DNA of 64,000 nt, taken from assembly GCA_938743325.2 (NCBI GenBank), contig OW568861.1, positions 682,001 to 746,000 on the forward strand, read 5' to 3'. Below, in pieces: positions 1 through 9,029 of this stretch; position 1 is the first letter of the stretch; every line of letters starts with the position of its first letter. The position numbers and the translations under genes are program-made. Source of the stretch: Pycnococcus provasolii (Eukaryota > Chlorophyta > Pseudoscourfieldiophyceae > Pseudoscourfieldiales > Pycnococcaceae). The notes below the pieces were generated by a model that worked only from the letters and a program-made list of their open reading frames with translations, made no database searches and was not told where the DNA came from.

Positions 1-1030
1 TGCCAGCGGAGGCTCTGGTCTCGCGAACTGGCGCTCCTTCCGCAGCGTTTTCGTTGGCGGCGGCAGGAGCACCAGCATCAGCTTCTTCGTAGTCGTTCGC
101 TGCCGCGGGAGCACCAGCCGCGTCGCCGTCGCCAGCTTCGTCGAAGTAGAAGCGGTACGGATTTTCCACCTTCCTTCCGGCTCGTATCACCTCCTCAGGT
201 CCACCGAACGTGACAATATCTCGGTCGCGCAAGGCGATGCGCGCATACCTGGGAATGGGCTCGCCGTTGACGTACGTTCCGTTCATCGAGCCGTTGTCCT
301 CGACGAAGAAGCGCGACCGCAGTCCGCTGTTGCTATTCGCGGCTGTTGCTGCTGCATGTGCTGCCGCTGCCGCCGCCGCCGCCGCTGCCACGGCTGCTGC
401 AGGCGTTCCCGCGCCTGGCGAGTTGGCTGTGTTTATGAGTGCTGCTTCGGCAGCAGCGGCAGCCGCCGCGGCCGCCGCGTGGGAGTCCTCAAGTTCATCT
501 TCGCGGTACAAAACAGCGTGCGTTCGTGAGATGAGCAGCGGTATGGTATCGTAGTTTTCCAGCACGACATCGTTGTCGTGGTTCCTTCCGACAGTCTGTG
601 GGTTGGTTTGAAATATGACTTCTCGCGGCACGAGTGGTTGGTTTTGCTGCTGCTGCTGCTGCTGCTGCTGGTTTACGTTTGTTGTTGTTGGGGGGTGTTG
701 AGGCCGTTGGTTTATGTCGAGAGCCCCAGATGGCGATGCACCATGATTCCCCGCCTCATTATTGTTATCTTGCCCGAGCACTTCTTGTCGGTGTTGTATT
801 ACGTCACGCAGCGTCCCTGCAGCAGTAAGGTGATTCCTCTGCTGCTGCTGCTGCTCGGCGTTGTTGTTGTTGTTATTGTTGTTGTTATTGTCCTGGAGAT
901 GAGCCTGAGCTCCCCCAAGGTTAACCAAACCAACCCGCGTTTCCCCAGGTTGGGAGCCAGGTTGAGCTGCTTCACCGCCAGCTGCTGCTGCTGCTGCTGC
1001 TGCTGTGACGGGTCCAAGGTAGCGCAGCAT
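1..1030 (-). CDS. FHA-domain protein (3' part runs off the window)
   Basis: Reading from an ATG at 1030 gives an uninterrupted frame of about 343 codons to the window edge. It opens MLRYLGPVT, followed by Ala, Asn and Gln runs. The FHA fold then starts near residue 150: GRNHDNDVVL, then ISRTHAVLY, and after an alanine-rich insert of about 45 residues the core resumes with RSRFFVEDNGSMNGTYVNG and GDxD-like strands (RDRDIVTFGG). The Gly-Arg, Ser-Arg-x-His and Asn-Gly-Thr residues are the ones that bind phosphothreonine in FHA domains, so a phospho-dependent adaptor role is likely. The tail after the domain is Ala/Glu rich. The rest of the protein, and so any catalytic partner domain, is outside the window. 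The poly-Ala and poly-Gln runs are encoded by pure triplet repeats. Confidence 0.85.
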   Translation of the reverse strand, partial: MLRYLGPVTAAAAAAAAGGEAAQPGSQPGETRVGLVNLGGAQAHLQDNNNNNNNNNNAEQQQQQRNHLTAAGTLRDVIQHRQEVLGQDNNNEAGNHGASPSGALDINQRPQHPPTTTNVNQQQQQQQQQNQPLVPREVIFQTNPQTVGRNHDNDVVLENYDTIPLLISRTHAVLYREDELEDSHAAAAAAAAAAEAALINTANSPGAGTPAAAVAAAAAAAAAAHAAATAANSNSGLRSRFFVEDNGSMNGTYVNGEPIPRYARIALRDRDIVTFGGPEEVIRAGRKVENPYRFYFDEAGDGDAAGAPAAANDYEEADAGAPAAANENAAEGAPVRETRASAG

Positions 1031-2029
1031 CCTCTCTTTAATACTAAGCTTACAAGAAACCCACCAAGAGATGACACTACTGAGAGTGAGAGTTTGTGCG
1101 ACTCTTCAAGATGCCCACGAATGGAGCGAGCAGATGGTGCTTCACGAAGGGGAGGGAGGGACCCAGGAGGGAGTGCGCGTAGGTAGGGGCAGAGAACAGG
1201 GGGAGGGAGGGAGCGGGGAAGACGAGAGAGAAAAGAGGGGAGAGGGAGACGAAGCGTGGACCAGAATAGTACTTAGACTACAATACAACCCCCAGGGGAC
1301 GGGACTGCTTTGCTTTGGTGAGTTTTCCGAGTCTCTTTCCGAGCCTGCTTTGCAGTGTTTTGCAGACCCTGAAAAAAAACTGGGGGAGGGAGGGACTGCT
1401 CTGGTCCCCAGAGTAAAAAGAGGGGAAATCCTTTGGAAGTTCGACCTATGGTTGCGTTGGTTGGTTGGGACTGGTCCTGGGGTTTCGCTGTTGCTTGGGT
1501 TTACTTTTGATGCCTCCTAGGGTTATTTATTGTTAGGGTTGTTCTGCTCTCTGCTCCGGTTTCCCTGCTCTTTTTTCTCCTCTGGTTGCCAGGTTGTTGA
1601 CTCTTTTCTTTGTGTTTATTGCGACTTTCTGTTCGTCTCCGCCGTTGCTGTTGCTTTGTGTTGTTTTCCTGATTTCTTCCTTTTTGTGTTTTCCTGATTT
1701 CTTCCTTTTTGTGTTTTTGTTTTTTTGTTTTTTTTGTGTTTTTGTGTTTCACGCGCATTTCTCCGCTCCGACGCGTGATTCGACGGCGTTTCCTACCGGT
1801 ACAGGTTTACGGTGTTTCTCTCTGCTTGTGTGGTCGCATCAGACTGACTGTTCAGACGCAGTGAGCACTGAGCAGACACCTTACAGGTCTATCGTAATAA
1901 ACCTTTCTTAACTATCAAAACCTGTAGATGTCGAAAGTGACGTCACGTACTGTGCGCAATCTGTTCCTCTGATATCTCTGGTCTGAACCACGACTGGACC
2001 CATGACGTTGAGCCAAGAAGAACAAAATG
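1031..2029. other. Intergenic region with purine-rich then T-rich tracts
   Basis: No gene is supported here. 1140-1260 is a GGGAG/GAGA-rich purine tract on the + strand just upstream of the FHA gene start. 1590-1750 is a T-rich stretch with repeats of a CTGATTTCTTCCTTTTTGTGTTTT unit shortened in places. Both look like low-complexity spacer sequence. Confidence 0.5.
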
Positions 2030-2533
2030 TTACACGTTCGTCGTCGTCGACTTGTCGCTGCTGCTGTCGTCGTCGTCGTTGTCGGCGTCGTCGTCGTCGT
2101 CGTCGCTGAAGCGATACTCAACCACAAGGCCGAGGTTGTCCACGAGCTGGTGCCACGCCTCGCAGTTGCCACATTGCACGTACACGAGTCCCTTGGCAAG
2201 TGCGTGCGGATTCACGTTTCTCTTCGTGCGCGCTTCGCACTTGTCACACGTAAACTCCACGCACGCCGTGCGTCGCCCTCGTCCGTCCACCTCTCCTTCG
2301 CCGATGCGCCCGATGGGAGTTGCCCGTATCCTCGACGCGAACGACGGCCATCTGCCTCTACCTCTTTCTCCGCCGTCGTCGTTTCGTCCCCATCCGAGCA
2401 TTTGCGGTGAGCACCTTCGCGTCTGCTTACACGTTACGCGAGCACAGTGTCTTCCTGCTCCGCGTACCGCCAGGGAGCTCACGCGCCGAGGAGGACACAA
2501 GGGAGACGTTCGAGCGACACAGGTACTACTCAT
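2030..2533 (-). CDS. DNL-type zinc finger protein (Hep1/Zim17/Tim15 family)
   Basis: A 167-residue protein. Residues about 93-140 hold the family signature: FTCDKC, then a CxxC pair in VQCGNCEAWH, and the diagnostic DNL tripeptide in HQLVDNLG. Two CxxC pairs bind one zinc. Family members are co-chaperones that keep mitochondrial or plastid Hsp70 soluble and active in protein import. The first 60 residues are rich in Arg, Ser and Cys and acid-poor, compatible with an organelle transit peptide. The C terminus is an Asp/Ser run (coded by GTC/GAC triplets) that is not part of the usual family. The stop codon lies inside a TGTAA word on the coding strand, a likely poly(A) signal. Confidence 0.85.
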   Translation of the reverse strand: MSSTCVARTSPLCPPRRVSSLAVRGAGRHCARVTCKQTRRCSPQMLGWGRNDDGGERGRGRWPSFASRIRATPIGRIGEGEVDGRGRRTACVEFTCDKCEARTKRNVNPHALAKGLVYVQCGNCEAWHQLVDNLGLVVEYRFSDDDDDDADNDDDDSSSDKSTTTNV

Positions 2534-3006
2534 TTTCGCCGAATGTAAATGTCAGCTGATTGGAATTATTGTGATTCCGCACAACAATTGATTGCACAAA
2601 TCGTGGGGAGCAAAAGCGGCGGAACCCCGACTGATTTTTTTCCCTTCTCTCCCCGAGGTCCGAGGACCGAGGAGTGAAATGTGAATCCGAGGAGGAGGAC
2701 GGTCATGCAAGGTCAAGGTGGTCAACAACAACAACAAGGCGTGGGAACAGGTCGTCGGAACACCAACTGTCCAACTCACTCCAACTGAGCCACCCACCTC
2801 CAGTGAGTGGTATTCTTATGTCGCCGTCCTCACGGTTCACGGTGATGATGGTGATGGTGATGATGATGACCAACCTACATAAAGGGATGGTAGCACTAAA
2901 CTTTACGATAGTAGGATAGTCGATAGGAACCAACCACGTCAACCTTGCCAACGTTTTGCCTGAACCGGCCATGTTCTGCGACGTGATTGACTAATTTCTC
3001 TGAAAG
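2534..3006. other. Intergenic spacer
   Basis: No gene found. It holds AACCCCG-like sequence at 2622-2630 about 90 bp upstream of the DNL gene and a short TGATGG/TGATGA microsatellite at 2843-2870. A minus-strand open frame at 2703-2972 has no recognisable protein character. Confidence 0.5.
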
Positions 3007-4584
3007 TTATACTTCATTTACTCTGGGTGGCGGCGGTTCGAAGCGCCGAACCACCCCAGGCGTTGCCAAAATCGCAGTTGCAACGAGCTGTAGCGCGCCT
3101 GCTGCATAGTACCAGATTTCGTACTGTTTCGCATTTGCATCTGCGGGAGCAACGTAGGCAACCCAGGCTGTCACGGGGCCCACGGCCGCGGCAGTACATA
3201 GTGCCAGGTTCGTCATCCCGAGGACGAGGTCGTAAGCGGGAATTGGGTCGTAGTGCTTGTACGCCCGATCGCCGTCCATCCAGCACCAGAGGCCTTGGAC
3301 AGACGTGGGCATAAGGCCCTTGAAGCCACCGAGGAAGAAGCCCTGCGTCGCAACGAGGATGCAAAAAAGCAGCGGCGACGGCCACTGCCGAGACGGGAGA
3401 CCGTTAATCGTCGCAGGCGAGACGAGGAGCAGGCACGCGCTCGCAAGCGAGTACGCCATGTAGATCTTCCGCGCCCGCTCGTACTTCCCGCGACTCATGA
3501 TTGGGGTGCACAGCCGCCCCACTCCATAGCAGGCGAGGTAGAAGCACGTGAAGGCGTTCGAGCCGGCGGCGGAGAAGCCGTACGTGAAGTAGACGACTGG
3601 TGACGACATTAGCTTAAGCCCGAAGCCGGGCGTGAGCGTCAAGAAGAACACGGTGAAGAAGCTCCAAAACGTCCGTGTGCGAGCGACGTCAATGGCCGTA
3701 AGCGACACCCTCGCCTTTGGTGCCTCGCGAGATGGTTCGGATGAAAGCGATGACGGCGTTCGACTTACCGTGTTGGGACGCGCAGCAGCTGGTTCCGAAG
3801 CCGACGGCAGTCTCCACATGTGCGCCGCTCCGAGCAACGACCCGCCGACGATCGCGGCGGCGACGAAGAAAAAGACGTCTAATCGCCCCTCATCGCACGG
3901 CGGCTCGCACAGGTCGCCGCGGCCGAGTCTATTGTTGAATCCGAAAGACATCCAAACAAGAACGGCCGTCTCGACGGCGAGGGACGGTCCGATCAACCCG
4001 CTCCCAAGACCTGGCAATGTCGGGCAGAGCTTGCTGAACCAAGCGAGCGACGCGAAGATAGCCAGAAGAAATGTAGAACCGCACACAGGACCAAAGAATG
4101 CCACCTGCCCGACGTAGTATATGGCAATAGCCGCCGTGCGGTGGTCCTGCGCGAGGTCCATCGCCGCGCCCTGAAGCGCGAGGCCCAGCGCGCCGGCGAC
4201 CGCACTGATGATGAGCGTCGCCTTCGGGTGCAATCGAATGCACCCTGCTAAGAAGTAGAGCGCAGCGCCGCTCATCAATAGACTTCCTGCTAAAGCCCAG
4301 ACGGCGTGCGACTCACTCAACGCGTACGGTTCAGACGGAGTGAAGATGCTCTGAATGGGAATCACTAGAACGGAGTACCCATACATCAGCCCGAACGGCA
4401 TCGTGCACAGCGAGACGAGCAGGAACGCTGAGCATGTTAACGCCATGGAGCACGACGAGGTGACACCACCAAGAGACGACGACGACAGAGAATTCGCACG
4501 TGATGATGACTCTTTACCAACCACCGAGGTGTCAACAGTGCCACCACCATCATCACCGCCAGTGCCAGTGCTGCGCGCCATCAT
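3007..4584 (-). CDS. Major facilitator superfamily transporter
   Basis: A 525-residue protein with about 12 hydrophobic segments split 6+6 by a Ser/Pro/Ala-rich loop at about 258-298. The first 45 residues are soluble and Gly/Ser rich. The first half begins LTCSAFLLVSLCTMPFGLMYGYSV, and the sixth helix ends before the loop; the second half begins TFWSFFTVFFLTLTPGFGLK. The arrangement fits MFS carriers of the OFA/monocarboxylate or nodulin-like type, but I see no substrate-defining motif and no plastid targeting signal. The ATG at 4584 is preferred; an in-frame GTG lies one codon upstream. It shares a 576-bp promoter region with the divergent peptidase gene. Confidence 0.8.
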   Translation of the reverse strand: MMARSTGTGGDDGGGTVDTSVVGKESSSRANSLSSSSLGGVTSSCSMALTCSAFLLVSLCTMPFGLMYGYSVLVIPIQSIFTPSEPYALSESHAVWALAGSLLMSGAALYFLAGCIRLHPKATLIISAVAGALGLALQGAAMDLAQDHRTAAIAIYYVGQVAFFGPVCGSTFLLAIFASLAWFSKLCPTLPGLGSGLIGPSLAVETAVLVWMSFGFNNRLGRGDLCEPPCDEGRLDVFFFVAAAIVGGSLLGAAHMWRLPSASEPAAARPNTVSRTPSSLSSEPSREAPKARVSLTAIDVARTRTFWSFFTVFFLTLTPGFGLKLMSSPVVYFTYGFSAAGSNAFTCFYLACYGVGRLCTPIMSRGKYERARKIYMAYSLASACLLLVSPATINGLPSRQWPSPLLFCILVATQGFFLGGFKGLMPTSVQGLWCWMDGDRAYKHYDPIPAYDLVLGMTNLALCTAAAVGPVTAWVAYVAPADANAKQYEIWYYAAGALQLVATAILATPGVVRRFEPPPPRVNEV

Positions 4585-5005
4585 CACTGATGATCACGTC
4601 GTCAGGGACAGGAAGGGACTGCTGCCCATTCAAAATAATAATAAAGGTATCGTTTTTCGAACGTCTTTTTATTACGGTAGTGTGTTGTGACTTGTGACAG
4701 ACCTGTGTGCGTGCGTGACTGCGGATCTCACCTAAAAAGTAAAAAGTAGGTGGGAAAGAGCTCTAGAGTGTCGTCACAAAAGGAGGGACGTGTCGACACA
4801 AACAAGTGCCTGCCGTCATGCGTGAGAATTGAGGGAGAAGACAACCCAAACCCCTCCCCTCCCCTCCCCTCCTCTCCACGGCGGCGGTGGCGGCTTTGAT
4901 AGTTAGTTCGCCCTTCTCTCGCCGCACAGCCCGTGTTCACGCGTGGTTGGTTGCTTCACTTGCTTGCTTGGTGCATGCTCTCGCTGTGCACTCGTCCGTC
5001 GTGTC

Positions 5006-5037
<32 letters not shown>

Positions 5038-5160
5038 CGTGTTGGTGCTCGTGCTCGTGCTCGTGTTTGTGTTGGTGCTCGAAGTCCCTCACGCTCGAAT
5101 ATCAATAATAGCACGTGCTGCGCTATAGCGAAAGATATAGCACTCGGGGAATCTGTCACC
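4585..5160. promoter_or_regulatory. Divergent promoter region between MFS gene and nardilysin-like gene
   Basis: Holds a CCCCT pyrimidine tract at 4853-4877 and a (TCTGCG)n / (TGCTCG)n repeat at 5003-5087, which is probably in the 5' leader of the + gene. No telomere-like tract is present here, unlike most other divergent spacers of the window. Confidence 0.45.
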
Positions 5161-8100
5161 ATGGGGGCACCGCTCACGCCGTCCCGTTCTGTCGTGCCCG
5201 AGTCGTCCATTGAAGACGAACGCGAATATGTCAGGTACACGCTGCCCAATGGAATGGAAATACTGCTCGTGCATGACCCGAACATGGGTGTGGACGATAA
5301 CGCACTGTCAGAAGCGGAGCAGAGGGCGGAGCGTGCCGCCAAGGAGGACGACGACGAGGATCAGCAAGATGGCGGTGATGAAGGCGAGGACATGATGGAT
5401 GGGGATGAGGACGAAGAATTCGACGAAGAGTTCGACGAAGACGGCGAGGGAGACGAAGAAGAGGATGACGAGGAAATGATGGCGCAGCAGAGTGCACATG
5501 CAGCTGCCGGTGCGGCAGCACCGAAGAAGCGTGCTGCGGCAGCACTCTGCGTATCTGCTGGCTCATTCGCCGATCCGCTCAAAGCGCAGGGTATCTCGCA
5601 CTTCCTCGAACACATGGTATTCATGGGTTCGACCGAATTTCCGTGCGAAAGCGAGTACGATGCTTACCTGAGCCGACACGGGGGCGCATCCAACGCGTGG
5701 ACTGACATGGAGCAGACCACCTTTCACTTTGACGTTGATCCCAACTCGCTCTACGGCGGCCTGTGCCGTTTCGCAGGCTTCTTCACCGGCCCTCTGTGCA
5801 AGGCAGACAGCGTCAGCAGAGAGGTGAATGCTGTGCACTCCGAATTTCAGCAAACGCTGCAGAGCGACTACTCCCGCGTTGAGCAGATGCAGTGCTACAC
5901 TTGCAAACCTGGCCACCCATTCACGAAATTTTCATGGGGCAACAAGGCGTCGCTACTTGGCAAGTATGCGCCTTCAGACGTGTCGCCGTCGGAATGGGAT
6001 TCGCATCCACCGACACTGGCACAGTTGCGTGACGAGCTCATGGCGCATCACAATAGGCACTACTTTGCCAAGAACATGTCGCTCGTCGTGGTTGGCGGTC
6101 AGCCCATCGATACGCTTTCGCGGTGGGTGAACGAGCTTTTCTCAAGTGTTCCCGCGGACGCGACGGAAGCTGCAATCGCCACAGGGCCTACGTTATCGCC
6201 CCTTCCTCCGCCACTTGACGGCGCGAATCCCCCGCCGTACACGTCATTCAGCCCTTTCGAAGGTGGTATCCTGACGTACACGAAGGGAGTCAAGCAGCGC
6301 CACGAGCTTAGCATCACGTGGGCACTTCCCCCCGGGCTCAAGACAATGTACCGATTCAAGGTGGAAGATTACCTGAGCCACATGCTGGGTCACGAGGGTG
6401 CCGGGTCTCTGCTCCAGTATTTGAAAATGCAGGGTCTCGCGTCAGATCTCAGCGCGGGCGTTGGCCTCGGGGGGCTTGAGCGAAACAACGACTGCCTGCT
6501 TTGCACAGTTTCCATTGGCCTGACAGATGCCGGCTTCCGGGCGCGTGCGCGCGAAGAGAAATCTGCCGACGGCACGGCAGCCTTTATTGGGCTCGGCCTC
6601 GCCGCGGCCGAAGCCGTTCACGCGTACATGCGCATGCTGCGAGATCGGCACGCCGCGGAAGGATTCCTCTCCTACGCATACGATGAGCTGCACCGTCAGC
6701 ATCGCGCCTCGTTTCTCTACGCAGACGAGGAGCCGAGCGATGAGTACGCGGCGCGTCTTGCAAGCACGCTTCGCCTCTATGCGCCGAATGATGCCCTGGT
6801 TGGCGATAATGTACTGCTCGCCGCTGTGGACGAGAATGGCAGCAGCTCCTCGCAAGGATCAGCCTCCGCGACGAAGGAGGAAGTGGCGCAGCTGCACGAA
6901 GCGGCGCGGGCGCTTCTAGCGTACATGACGCCAGAAAATGCGCGCTACGACGTCGTCTCCACGGAGGTGAACGTGCCTCGATCATCGAAAGACCTGTCTG
7001 GAAATTCTGCGTCAGCATGTCTGCCGGAGGCGACAGACGCAAGCCTGCAGGTGGAGCCACATTTCGATACGCCTTTCATTAAGGCGCGCATCGCGGATGA
7101 CCTGCTGGCTAGCTGGGCTTCCGTGGCGGTACCTGACAAGCTGCACCCACCCGCGCCAAATCCATTCGTACCCGCAGACTTTGAGCTTTTGTGCGATTCC
7201 CCAGAAGCTGGCGACGAAATCATATCGACTCTCGAATCTTGCGGCGCACCGCAGCTCGTGGCCGAGGTGCGCTCATTCTACAAACCGTCGGCTGATAGTG
7301 GGGCTCGTCATGCACGCAAACTCGGCATGAAAGTGCGCGACACGCTGACGCGTGTCGCGCCCGTCGTGGTCATGGACGAACCTGGCGTACGAGCATGGCA
7401 TAAACCTGATCGCAACTGCCATCGATCGCCGCGTGCGCGCATCTACGTTCACATTCACATGCCAGCTCTTGCTGAGAGCGCCGATACTTCGGCGCACACA
7501 ACGCTTTTTATACGAACTTTGTTTGATGCCGCATCTGAGCTCACCTACGTCGCCGAAACCGCGGGCATTTATACCGATTTTATTGCGGATGGACCGCGGG
7601 TGGAAGTGAAATTCGAGGGATTCAGCGACAAACTCGCGGAGTATGTCGGCCGCTTCATGGCATGCCTAGCCTTCTTTGACCCTGCGGCGGACGGCGGTGG
7701 CATGGCTAAGGTTGAGCGCACGGCGGATAGCCTACCAAGCCTAACTGCGGAGATGGGCGATGCTGGATCAAGCACACGTCGCTTTGAGCGCGTTCGTGAA
7801 AACGTTCTGAAGGACCTCCGCAGCGCGAACATCAAACCGTCGCGACACGTGAGTTATCTACGCCTCCTCACACTGAAAAGCGGAGCTCGTCCGCTCGAAG
7901 CGCGCATCGCAGCGATGGAGCGAGCATCAGCCTCGGACGTGGCGGCGACATGGCGCGCGGCGCGCGCGCAGTGCCATGTGGACGTGCTTGTCATCGGCAA
8001 TGCGGACTCTGAGCGAGCGGCAAACATCGCGCGGGACGCGCGCAGCAGTATCGACGCCGCTGCCGCGAGCGAGGCGACTTCCCCGCTTGCGGTCTCCGCA

Positions 8101-8925
8101 CGGCAATTTTCCCGCTGCGCGTGCATTCCAGCGGCTGATATCTCCACGGCTCTGCCGGGCAAGGTTCTCTTCTGCATGGCTGAGAATCCCGACGAGACGA
8201 ACACGGCTGTGGAACTCTACGTGCAGTTCGGCAAGACGGTTCCACACACCACCGAGGGCGACAAGCTGCGTGCGCTCGCCGGGCTACTGGAGCAGGTAAT
8301 GGAGGAGCCCTTCTACGACACGCTGCGCACGAAGGAGCAACTCGGGTACACGGCGCACGCTTCGATGCGCAATTCCTTTGGATGTGTCGGCTTCATGTTC
8401 TCCGTTGTTAGCTCACGTTTCCATGCTGCGCACGTTACATCGCGAATTTACAAATTTCTCGAATCGTTCGATATCGCGAAGCAAATTGATGACGCGGCGT
8501 TTGCAAATCACAAGGAGTCCCTGATCAGCCGTAAGCGCGAGCCATTCGCCAACCTTGCGGATGAGGCGGAGAGCCTCTGGCACGGAGTGTACGACGACGA
8601 GCGTGACTTTGGTGCGCGGCACCGCACCGCGGATGTTGTGGCAAAGCTTACACGCGATGACCTTGTGCGTTTCTACGACGCTCATGTGCGCCCGTGCGCG
8701 CGTCGGTGCGTCTTTCTCGATTCCAATGATGGTAAGGTCGCTGCGGCGAATGGAGACCGCCGCGAACTTCTCGTGATAGTCTCGCCGCATCAGGGTGACG
8801 CTTCGCTCGATGCTGAGGCGCTGCGTGCGAAGATGGTCGAATCTTGCTCGGAGGGTGTGGCGCTGACGCCCGACCATATTGTCAGCGACCCGTACGATTA
8901 TGGCGTCTCGCTTCCTCGTTGGTAA
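5161..8925 (+). CDS. Nardilysin-like M16 metallopeptidase
   Basis: A 1254-residue zinc peptidase of the insulysin/nardilysin (M16A) family. The inverted zinc motif HFLEH is at residues 147-151, followed by the conserved EFPCESEYDAYLSRHGG stretch and a third-ligand region (REVNAVHSEFQ). A long Asp/Glu tract at about 62-105 sits just before the active site; that placement is the hallmark of nardilysin rather than plain insulin-degrading enzyme. The C-terminal half carries the second M16 pair, including the EEPFYDTLRTKEQLGY motif near residue 1045, so the full clamshell of four domains is present. Family members cut peptides at dibasic sites in cytosol or at the cell surface. The ATG at 5161 is chosen over upstream in-frame codons because it sits in a CACCATGGG context and the upstream frame translates a triplet repeat. 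A TGTAA word follows the stop by 21 nt. Confidence 0.9.
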   Translation: MGAPLTPSRSVVPESSIEDEREYVRYTLPNGMEILLVHDPNMGVDDNALSEAEQRAERAAKEDDDEDQQDGGDEGEDMMDGDEDEEFDEEFDEDGEGDEEEDDEEMMAQQSAHAAAGAAAPKKRAAAALCVSAGSFADPLKAQGISHFLEHMVFMGSTEFPCESEYDAYLSRHGGASNAWTDMEQTTFHFDVDPNSLYGGLCRFAGFFTGPLCKADSVSREVNAVHSEFQQTLQSDYSRVEQMQCYTCKPGHPFTKFSWGNKASLLGKYAPSDVSPSEWDSHPPTLAQLRDELMAHHNRHYFAKNMSLVVVGGQPIDTLSRWVNELFSSVPADATEAAIATGPTLSPLPPPLDGANPPPYTSFSPFEGGILTYTKGVKQRHELSITWALPPGLKTMYRFKVEDYLSHMLGHEGAGSLLQYLKMQGLASDLSAGVGLGGLERNNDCLLCTVSIGLTDAGFRARAREEKSADGTAAFIGLGLAAAEAVHAYMRMLRDRHAAEGFLSYAYDELHRQHRASFLYADEEPSDEYAARLASTLRLYAPNDALVGDNVLLAAVDENGSSSSQGSASATKEEVAQLHEAARALLAYMTPENARYDVVSTEVNVPRSSKDLSGNSASACLPEATDASLQVEPHFDTPFIKARIADDLLASWASVAVPDKLHPPAPNPFVPADFELLCDSPEAGDEIISTLESCGAPQLVAEVRSFYKPSADSGARHARKLGMKVRDTLTRVAPVVVMDEPGVRAWHKPDRNCHRSPRARIYVHIHMPALAESADTSAHTTLFIRTLFDAASELTYVAETAGIYTDFIADGPRVEVKFEGFSDKLAEYVGRFMACLAFFDPAADGGGMAKVERTADSLPSLTAEMGDAGSSTRRFERVRENVLKDLRSANIKPSRHVSYLRLLTLKSGARPLEARIAAMERASASDVAATWRAARAQCHVDVLVIGNADSERAANIARDARSSIDAAAASEATSPLAVSARQFSRCACIPAADISTALPGKVLFCMAENPDETNTAVELYVQFGKTVPHTTEGDKLRALAGLLEQVMEEPFYDTLRTKEQLGYTAHASMRNSFGCVGFMFSVVSSRFHAAHVTSRIYKFLESFDIAKQIDDAAFANHKESLISRKREPFANLADEAESLWHGVYDDERDFGARHRTADVVAKLTRDDLVRFYDAHVRPCARRCVFLDSNDGKVAAANGDRRELLVIVSPHQGDASLDAEALRAKMVESCSEGVALTPDHIVSDPYDYGVSLPRW

Positions 8926-8945
8926 AAGTAACTTGGGATACTCTG

Positions 8946-8950
8946 TGTAA
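8946..8950 (+). terminator. Candidate TGTAA polyadenylation signal
   Basis: Lies 21 nt after the nardilysin-like stop codon within TGTAATATAAAC. It faces the signal of the convergent LRR gene 55 bp away. Confidence 0.45.
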
Positions 8951-9004
8951 TATAAACAGTGTTTCTTTTGTTGTGTTTCTTTTTGGTGGTGGTACAAGAG
9001 GAGG

Positions 9005-9009
9005 TTACA
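9005..9009 (-). terminator. Candidate TGTAA polyadenylation signal
   Basis: Read on the minus strand as TGTAA, 21 nt after the stop of the LRR gene. The two transcripts must end within or overlap across a 104-bp spacer. Confidence 0.45.
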
Positions 9010-9029
9010 GAAACAAAACACACTTCAAG

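Noticed and set aside
578-1186. Plus-strand open frame of 202 codons with poly-Leu, poly-Val and poly-Cys runs
   Set aside because: It is the antisense of the FHA gene's triplet repeats; the minus-strand frame holds a real domain.
2703-2972. Minus-strand 89-codon frame beginning MAGSGKT
   Set aside because: The GSGKT resemblance to a Walker A motif is accidental; no P-loop context, and it crosses a microsatellite.
4933-5160. In-frame upstream extension of the nardilysin-like gene
   Set aside because: Begins with a non-ATG codon and translates a TCTGCG/TGCTCG repeat; the ATG at 5161 has a far better context.
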